The notes beneath the pieces were generated by a model. The model did no database searches. It worked only from the letters and a program-made list of their open reading frames with translations, and was not told the origin of the DNA. Both the position numbers and the translations under genes were made by a program. A stretch of 64,000 bases of DNA from Euptelea pleiosperma (lineage: Eukaryota; Streptophyta; Magnoliopsida; Ranunculales; Eupteleaceae), in the NCBI GenBank assembly GCA_035048495.1, contig CM068546.1, forward strand, positions 13,646,435 to 13,710,434. The letters are read 5' to 3'. This document shows, piece by piece, positions 56,456 through 64,000 of the stretch (position 1 is its first letter; each line of letters begins with the position of its first letter).

Positions 56456-57594
56456 CATATGCCTATTTGGACTAGATCCAATCGCAGATTGATTCAATTT
56501 GAGAATCATTCCATTATAGTGGAGTCTTCACCTATTTATTTACATTCTCTATCTCCTCCTTCCTCTCCCAGAGAAACTACCTTCATTGTCATGGTAGACG
56601 AACGTCCCCTCATTGAGACATATGCGCTCATCTCAGCTAATCCGCCATCATGCATCGTTCTTCCACCTACTACAGCGGTGAAGTTCGAGATCGGCCGCAG
56701 ACAATAAAAATGATGCCCACTTTTAGAGGCCTCCCAATAGAAGACCCATACTCTCATATTCGAGAGTTTCAACATGTCATCTTGCTATTCAAGAATCAAA
56801 ATCTCGATGATGATAATGTCCGACTGAGTGTTTTCCCTTTCTCTCTAAAGGATCGAGTCTCGGACTAGCTCTACTCTCTTCCTGCAGATTCTATCACTAG
56901 TAAGAAAGAGCTTGTAGGAAGATTCATGTCCAAGTTCTACCCCATGACTCGAAGTACTAATCTGATAAAACAACTTATTCAGGGCTTCCGACAAAAGTCT
57001 GATGAAAAATTTTATGAAGCTTGGGATAGATTCAAGACTATCTGACTAAGTGTCCCCACCACAGTATTGACGAAGGTAGTCTGGTTCACATATTCTACAA
57101 GGGACTTACTAACTAGTCCCGAACTATGGTTGAGTTAATGTGCCAAGGGAAGTTCATGCACAATACTCCAACTGAAGCTTACAAATTGTTGAGAGAGTTA
57201 AGTGAAAACTCCCAACATTGGTCGACTGACAATGAGTTCAGTCAAGCTACTCTAGTCCAGTGAACCACTATGGGACATGAAGCAAAGGTGGACACTTGAG
57301 CTCAGATCCTTAATTCAAGAGCTGACCAAGTTAGTCTCTGCCCTAGCTGTATCTGTACACAAACCTACTCACCAATCTGCCCCAGCCATGAATGTGGGTC
57401 ACGAGAACCCAATGGAGTCTTGCAACCTCTGTCTGCAGCCCTCCCATACTACCGAAAATTGTCTTTTGAATGAAGGATGTGCCGCTCCACTCCAGGAAGA
57501 GGTTTGTGCTTTTAACACTTTCAAACCACCTACTCAAAACTCGTATAACCAAACGGACCATCCAGATACAAGAAACCACCCTAACTTCTCTTGA
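56456..57594 (+). pseudogene. Athila-like Gypsy gag
   Basis: Two frames read in turn: ERPLIETYALISANPPSCIV with LPPTTAVKFEI, then RPQTIKMMPTFRGLPIEDPY, HIREF, VRLSVFPFSLKDRVSD, KKELVGRFMSKFYP and FRQKSDEKFYEAWDRFK. A zinc knuckle CNLCLQPSHTTENC follows. The phrase FRG..EDP..HI..F and the FPFSL motif are those of Athila/Tat gag proteins. Stops at about 56867 and 57042 and frameshifts near 56690 and 57290 make it dead. No pol follows: other repeats start at about 57600. Confidence 0.8.
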
Positions 57595-57599
57595 AGGCA

Positions 57600-58098
57600 A
57601 CAGTCTGCTCCACAGCAACCCAAGCCCGATGGGTTGAACCAGACGTTAGGGTTGGGTTGGGTTAGCTGTTTAAGAATTTCGGTTGGGCTCGGACCGGATT
57701 TTTGGTAACCTGATAAAATTCGGTTGGGTTAGCATTGAGGCTCGGGCCAACCTAACCCAACTTGATGAACCTAGCATACAAACTATATATATATATATAT
57801 TAGTATACCGACAAACATCCACACTACATTTTGGCAAATGCAGCAACACATGGATGTTTGTCCTTAGTAAATTACAATCTTATGTGAGATTACAAAATGC
57901 ACTTGAACTACATTTAATTTTGGCATTTTATGTGATCGGTTGATGTTGAAAATATCATGTTTTCTTTGACGATTGTTTTTAGTTATTTCTTTAGTAATTT
58001 TTATCATGCATTTGGGTTAATGAACTTTTCCCTTATTATGAAAATATCATTTTTTTTATGAGGTGTTGGAAGTGAACCTATTATTTAATGGTTCTCAT
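57600..58098. other. No gene; GGGTTGGGTTAG-type repeat
   Basis: 57620-57780 is rich in GGTTGGG and CCTAACCCAA on both strands and is probably a hAT-like MITE fragment. A (TA)n tract lies at 57784-57800. The ORF 57683-57943 is unsupported. Confidence 0.45.
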
Positions 58099-58334
58099 CA
58101 TGGTTTAAAAAATGGCTATTATAGCGAAAATACTGGAAAATTTTATGGAAAAAAGGCCGTCATTTCCGTTATTTTCTATTTTTTTCATTTTCAAAATTTG
58201 AATTTCAGCTCCATTATTTTTGTTATTTTTCATTTTTGCCCCTGAGCGTTACAATTTGTTCTAATGACTGTTATAATGGAAAGAAGGGTAACACCCCCAG
58301 TCGTTATTCCATTATAACAACCTTTTAAACCTTG
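58099..58334. mobile_element. Family P (hAT-type) MITE, short copy
   Basis: It starts CATGGTTTAAAAAATGGC and ends TTTAAACCTTG. The flanks GTTCTCAT and GTTAGCAT agree at 6 of 8 bases. 236 bp. Confidence 0.7.
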
Positions 58335-58884
58335 GTTAGCATAACGATTATTGTTTTGTATGACCCCCCTAAAAAATCGACGATATTTGCATGAGCCCCC
58401 ACTAGTTTCATTTGTTTGCATTCCCCCCCATTGACCACTATTTTGTATACTTTGACTTAGACGGATGTAAACAAACTGTTTAACTTTAGCCCTATAGACC
58501 AAAATACCCTTTTTCAAAATTACGAAAATACAAACTGACAGCCCACCATTATTACGTGTACCTCAGCCCGCTATTATTATGCGTACCACCCCCCTCTACA
58601 TGGTCTGACCACCTGCAATCGACAGAGTATTCCAATTTAGGGGACAAATCTAGTTTGGAACTATTTACAACTTCAAAGTATGGAAACATTGTCAGTACTG
58701 TTGGATGTCCCTTGAAAAATGTGTTATTTCAAAATTTTCAAAAAAATATATTTCTTAATTAAAAACACATTTTTCAAGGAACATTCAATGGAGGATACAA
58801 TGTTTGCATACTTTTAAATTTTTAATTTGTAAATAGTTACAACTAGATTTGTCCCATTTAAGAGTAAAACTTCTGTCATAGAGT
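58335..58884. repeat. No gene; foldback at 58700-58800
   Basis: CTTGAAAAATGTGTTATT (58711) and AAAACACATTTTTCAAGGAA (58763) are inverted copies around an AT-rich centre. The rest shows nothing recognised. Confidence 0.5.
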
Positions 58885-59565
58885 GGTGATCACATGGTTT
58901 GGTGTGCATGTGGGCACCACCAACACAATTCGAGCCACGTGGCACACTATTTGAGGGCGTTGACCGTATTGATGTTTGGCCAGTCCCTCGGTAGACCTAC
59001 AAACCAAATATCAGCATGATTAGTGATTTTTAAGTGTGGATTGAAGTTATTTTCATGGGTTGATTTTAATCGTAGGAATTTGAGCCTTATTGAGCGTTAC
59101 TTGGGTGCAAAGATCCAAAGGTTCTAAATCACTAATCAGGCTGATGTTGGGTTTGTAGGTCCACCAAGTGACTGGCGAGACATCCATATGGTTAGTGCCC
59201 TCTAATAGTGTGCCACATGGCTCATATTGTGGATCTAGTCACAACCCATATGCCCACCTTGGAGTAGAACTTTGAGGACGGACTTCCATCATCAACGTTG
59301 ATGAGGGACCACAATATGAGCCACGTGCCAGACTTCTAAAGACCAGTGACCTTATAGATGTTTGGCCCATCCCTAGGTGGACCGACAAACCCAAAATCTT
59401 TGTATCTCAAATAATGTTCGCTAAAAATCAACCCAGGAAAATGACTTCAATCCAACGCTTAAAAATCACTAATCAGATTTATTTTTGGTATGTAGGTCCA
59501 CTTAGGGATGAGTCAAACATCCATATGGTCAATGGTATCTAAGAGTGTATTCATACCGTGGTTGA
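58885..59565. mobile_element. Two family M MITEs side by side
   Basis: 58885-59255 has the arms GAGCCACGTGGCACACT and GTGTGCCACATGGCTCATA. 59285-59565 begins CCACAATATGAGCCACGTGCC with its mirror ending in CTAAGAGTGTATTCATA. Both have the central AATCACTAATCAG phrase. The ends are approximate. Confidence 0.6.
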
Positions 59566-60480
59566 TAATATGTAAGTGCGCCACATGTCGACAAGGGGTT
59601 AAATGGAAGTATAGTGAAAGTAAGATTTTTCTGTGTTGGATCCGAAACCCTTGATTTCAACAATATTTATAATTTCTCCGAATTGGTTCACTTAATCTGC
59701 AAATAAGCAGACTTACACAGTGGCTCGTGTCGGATATCGTCCGCACTCGGGATTAGTTAGCACAATAAAAAACAAGAATAATCAGAAAATGTTCAAAATA
59801 AATGGAAGGGTGAGAATTGTGGATGTTGATTTAAAATATACTTGAGGTTGTTGTTAAAACTATTAGAATGAAAAAAACATAAGAGAAACGAGAATGAAAA
59901 ACACAATAAATGAAAACAACTTAAACTTAAATTTAAAACTTGTTCATTAAACTAAAAACAAATGCTTACAATGCTAGTTTAAATGCTTTACAACGGAAAT
60001 AACATTAAACCAAATTAATCTAGAAAGCCATTAAAATATTACCCTAGAAAGCATGTAAAGGTAGAGAGGGAAAGAAGAGAGAGAAAGAAGGTAGGAAGGT
60101 TAGAGAGATGAATTAAAGAGAAGCTTACCATTGAAGAGGTAGATGGTGCAACTCCGATTGGATCGACCTCAATAGGATTGAGGATTGTAGCCTTTGATTG
60201 TGGCGGATGAAATGGGCAACAAGGAGACGTTGCTATTTGACGCTTTGCACCTCGAGGTGGAGGCGTTAATGGTGAGCTCGCCGGAGAAGAAGGGTGAAGA
60301 AGAAGAGAAAGAAAGAAAAAAGAGAGGAAGAGAAGGGGAAGGAAACCAACCCAAGAAGGAGAGATCGTAGATCTCTTATAGACTTTTTTTTTTCTTTTGA
60401 TTGTTGTAAAAATGATGACCGTTGGATCTAGATCCAACGGTTGGGAATGGGTTAGTTAGATGAGAGAGGGAGTGATTAGG
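59566..60480. other. No gene; probable retroelement leader
   Basis: CAGTGGCTCGTGTCGGATAT and CGTCCGCACTCGGGATT (near 59720) look like a retrotransposon non-coding region. The minus ORF 60039-60437 is Ser/Leu/Pro-rich low complexity and is not supported as a gene. Confidence 0.4.
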
Positions 60481-61029
60481 ATAGAGAGATATGGGGAAAG
60501 AAGAATTGGTCAAGTGAGACTAATTCTCTTTTGTTGTTGCAAATGAGCACGAGCATGGGTCATGGGTATGGGCATGGGTCATGGGTCATGGGCTTAGGTC
60601 ATGGGCCAAGATAGATAGAGAGAGAAATAGGAGAGAGGTGAGAGAAAAATATAAAAATAAAAGCATTGGAGGGTCTTGAACCCTGGTCTTCTTTATTCTC
60701 TCTCGTCTGCTACACCAATAAGTCAAACTTATCCTTTGATGTCAATTGGTGTGGCCTTTAACACCTAAGTAGTCATTCTCTTGGTCTCCAGTTATTCTTC
60801 TCTTTCTTAGTCCTTGTTCTGGCTCTACGATCCTCTAGCTTTGCTCGTACATATTTTCTATCTTTTTATCCTAACCTGTTGGTTCTTTAAGCTTTGATAG
60901 AAGTCTTCTATGGTTGATTGTGGGCCCGCCAGTCCTCGAGAATCGCTAGATAGGGTCTCCTGCAAGTGAAAAAGTGCGTAATGAGATTCAACTAAAACGG
61001 CTTGATACTGGACTATCCGAAATGCTTAT
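60481..61029 (-). mobile_element. Family U LTR fragment, minus orientation
   Basis: Reverse complement of 53590-54050: it includes CATGGGTCATGGG minisatellite (60555-60605), GTGGGCCCGCCAGTCC and ACTGGACTATCCGAAATGC. It lacks the first ~185 bases of the LTR and abuts the next copy head to head. Confidence 0.7.
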
Positions 61030-61960
61030 TGATATTCGCTAAAAAGTGCGTATTTTCCACTGTTATCTTCTAAGCGTTATCACTCTCCTACGTTAAAATG
61101 CTCTATTTATCTATTTTTCTATGTAAGAGTCTCTTTTGTTGCGTAGAACACACTTTTCTGGACAAAATGGTATATTTGCATGCATTAAACGCATTTTTGG
61201 AAGTCTAGATATGAAGACGTGTGATCAAGTCTCATTATGTGCTCTTATCTTACAGGAAACTCGATCGGACTATTCTCGAGACTTGCGGGCCCATAATCAA
61301 CCACATAAGCTTAATATCAAAGCTTAAAGAGCCAACATGCTATGACTAGAAGAGACATGCCAAGTACGGGTCAAGTCAGAGGATCACGGAGCCGGTCCAA
61401 AGAACCAAGAGAGATGGAGAGCCGATGACTAAGAGACGGACCAAAGCAGTCGAAGCCATATGAAATAATAAGAAAATGATAATCTGCTCTGCTGGCGGAG
61501 CCTGAGAAGAGAACATATTGAAAACTAGGGTTCTAGACCCTCCGCCAGCAGTTATCTCTATAGTCTGTAGAATTTTTTCTCTCATTTCTCCTATTTCTCT
61601 CTTGTCTCTCTTCATCTCCCTATACATCACCACCTAATCCTCAGATCTACTGACCTAACCTCAGAACACTTGCCTGTTGGCTCTGTCTCATCTCCCTTAG
61701 CTTTCTGACCGTTAGATCTTCAATCGGACCGTTGGTCTTCCACCGGACCGTTGATCTCTCTAGATCCGTCGATCTACCAATCTGGGTCCCAATCAAGTCA
61801 CCATCCATCCGATCGTCATCAAATTGTCTATCACATCATCTTGTGAGACGATGGACATCATCAATCCATGTGGGCCAGTAGCCGGGCCCATCATCATCGA
61901 CCTGTGGCCCGACCATTTAGTGGACCTCACGATTTTCAAATGCTTTAAATTAATTATTTT
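61030..61960 (+). mobile_element. Family U LTR fragment, plus orientation
   Basis: It starts TGATATTCGCTAAAAAGTGC and follows family U (GTAGAACACACTTTTC, GAGACTTGCGGGCCCA, GGATCACGGAGCCGG, ACCCTCCGCCAGCAG) to about 61960. There the satellite begins after an A-rich stretch. No gene. Confidence 0.65.
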
Positions 61961-61997
61961 TAAATAAAAAAAGGGGGGTCCACTAAATGGGGAAATT

Positions 61998-64000
61998 CTC
62001 CAAATCTCTTCCATTACAATTGTTTTAACACATTTAAAGTGCACCAATGTCTCTAATTGGACTCAGTTTGTGTGTTACATTCCTAAGCCGATAACTAATT
62101 ACTTTTTCGCAACCAGACCCCGTAATTTGACTCATTCTCTTCTAACACAATTGCTTGAACATGTTTGTTGTGTTGGAACGAAATTGGGGAGAGTCGAAAC
62201 TCGTTTGCTCCATTCGTGCGTCAATGCCTCCAATTGGCTCAGTTCTAGTGTTATATGCCTAAGACCATAACTAGTTATTTTTTCACAACCGGACCTCTTA
62301 ATTTGACTCAATCTCTTCCATTACAATTGTTTTAACACATTTAAAGTGTTGGAACAAGATTGGGGACAGTCAGAACAAGTTTGCTCCATTCGTGCACCAA
62401 TGTCTCTAATTGGACTCAGTTTGTGTGTTACATTCCTAAGCCGATAACTAGTTACTTTTTCGCAACCAGACCCCGTAATTTGACTCATTCTCTTCTAACA
62501 CAATTGTTTGAACACGTTTGATGCGTTGGAATGAGATTGGGGAGAGTAGAAACTCGTTTGCTCCATTCGTGCATCAATGTCTCTAATTTGACTCAGTTCT
62601 AGTGTTACATGCCTCAGGCCATAACTAGTTACTTTTTCACAACCGGACCTCTTAATTTGACTCAATCTCTTCCATTACAATTGTTCTAACACATTTAAAG
62701 TGTTGGAACAAGATTGGGGACAGTCAGAATAAGTTTGCTCCATTCGTGCACCAATGTCTCTAATTGGATTCAATTTGTGTGTTACATTCCTAAGCCGATA
62801 ACTAGTTACTTTTTCACAACCAGACCTCGTAATTTGACTCATTCTCTTCGAAAACAATTGTTTCATTGTGTTTGATATGTTGGATTGAGATTAGGGAGGG
62901 TCGGAACACGTTTGCTCCATTCTTGCGTCAATGTCTCTAATTTAACTCAGTTCTTGTGTTACATGCCTAAGTCTATAACTAGTTACTTTTTCACAACTGG
63001 ACCTCTTAATTTGACTCAATCTCTTTCCATTAGAATTGTTTCAACAGATTTAAAGTGTTGGAACAAGATTGGGGACAATCAGAACAAGTTTTCTCCATTC
63101 GTGCGTAAATGTCTCTAATTGGACTCAGTTTGTGCGGTACATTCCTAAGCCTATAACTTGTGACTTTTTCGCAATCGGACCTCGTGATTTGACTCACTCT
63201 CTTATATTACAATTGTTTCAACACACATTTGATGTATTGGAATGAGATTAGGGAGAGTCGAAACTCGTTCGCTCCATTCGTGCGTCAATGTCTCTAATTG
63301 GACTCAGTTCTAGTGTTATATGCCTAAGTCCATAACTAGTTACTTTTTCACAACCGGACCTCTTAATTTGACTCAATCTCTTCCATGACATTTGTTTCAA
63401 CACATTTGAAGTGTTGGAACAGGATTGGGGTGAGTAGGAACAAGTTTGCTCCATTCGTGCACCAATGTCTCTAATTGGACTCAGTTTGTGTGTTACATTC
63501 TTAGGCCTATAACTAGTTACTTTTTCGCAACCAGACCTCGTAATTTGACTCATTCTCTTCCAACACAATTGTTTGAATGCGATTGATGTGTTGGAATGAG
63601 ATTGGGGAGAGTCGAAACTCGTTTGCTCCATTCGGGCGTCAATGTCTCTAATTGGAATCAGTTGTAGTATTACATGCCTAAGAGCATAACTAGTTACTTT
63701 TTCACAATCGGACCTCTTAATTTGACTCAATCTCTTCCATTACAAATGTTTTAACACATTTAAAGTATTGGAACAAGATTGGGGACAGTCAGAACAAGTT
63801 TGCTCCATTCGTGCACCAATGTCTCTAATTGGATTCAGTTTGTGTGTTACATTCCTAAGCCGATAACTAGTTACTTTTTCGCAACCAGACCCCATAATTT
63901 GACTCATTCTCTTCTAAAACAATTGTTTGAACACGTTTGATGCGTTGGAATGAGATTGGGGAGAGTGGAAACTCGTTTGCTCCATTCATGCATCAATGCC
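61998..64000. repeat. 177-bp satellite array with A/B alternation, open at right edge
   Basis: The marker GTTTGCTCCATTCGTGC (variants) occurs at 62203, 62379, 62556, 62733, 62910, 63088, 63267, 63444, 63621, 63798 and 63975: spacing 176-179, mostly 177. Alternate monomers differ consistently: one type has AACTCG before the marker, GCGTCAATG after it and CACAACCGGACCTC. The other has GAACAAG before it, GCACCAATG after it and CGCAACCAGACC. The unit of higher order is about 354 bp. The array start has a partial deletion at about 62040. ORFs such as 63248-63730 result from 177 being a multiple of three. Confidence 0.93.

Noticed and set aside
60039..60437. 132-residue Ser/Leu/Pro-rich minus ORF
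   Set aside because: Low complexity, inside retroelement-derived DNA, no family motif or splice context.
63248..63730. 160-residue minus-strand ORF with repeated MEQT...SPQS phrases
   Set aside because: It is a by-product of the 177-bp satellite: the period is 59 codons, so any open frame repeats. Neighbouring ORFs in the array show the same text.

Overview
This is plant nuclear DNA: spliced-gene fragments without ribosome-binding sites, plant-type transposons (Tourist-like and hAT MITEs, Mutator-like elements, Helitrons, an L1 LINE carrying RNase H, Copia and Gypsy elements), telo-box and G-box promoter motifs, and long (GA)n tracts. The great density of MITEs nested in one another suggests a large-genome woody angiosperm. 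A magnoliid-like lineage is only a guess from the look of the repeats. No bacterial operon, CRISPR, rRNA or tRNA gene was recognised.

Host genes. (1) The first coding exon of a non-lysosomal glucosylceramidase (GBA2-like, GH116) lies on the minus strand at 1472-1552, with its leader and promoter to the right (1553 to about 2430). The rest of the gene must lie beyond the left edge, behind an intron that holds repeats and a hAT fragment. (2) A decayed LRR receptor-like kinase of the Xa21/EFR type runs on the plus strand from 36970 to 48322. It is split by a Copia-type element (37885-44188) and by a 3.5-kb solo LTR (44423-47916), and its catalytic Asp is changed to Asn.

Layout. 1-770 hAT end. 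770-2430 the host gene 5' part. 2.5-9.7 kb a MITE field. 9.8-19.4 kb a minus-strand L1/RNase H LINE, cut in its reverse transcriptase by a 3.85-kb solo LTR with a perfect TGGGG target duplication. 19.5-23.7 kb MITEs, partly in tandem duplication. 24.1-25.6 kb a Helitron. 25.8-27.2 kb two hAT MITEs, one carrying a 701-bp Mutator-like element with nine copies of an ACGCCCTTTTAAAGGGCGT-like palindrome. 28.2-32.9 kb a long-TIR element filled with mini-Helitrons, a 2.2-kb Helitron and another hAT MITE. 33.8-34.4 kb (GA)n tracts. 35-36.7 kb MITEs. 37-48.3 kb the kinase pseudogene and its insertions. 50.2-57.6 kb a Gypsy element with a large LTR and an Athila-like gag, itself carrying a nested gag-protease-only Gypsy element. 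58-62 kb MITEs and more LTR pieces. 62.0-64.0 kb a 177-bp satellite with an alternating A/B higher order that runs off the right edge.

The genes do not form a pathway. The window reads best as a record of nested insertion, and many insertions can be ordered from their target-site duplications.
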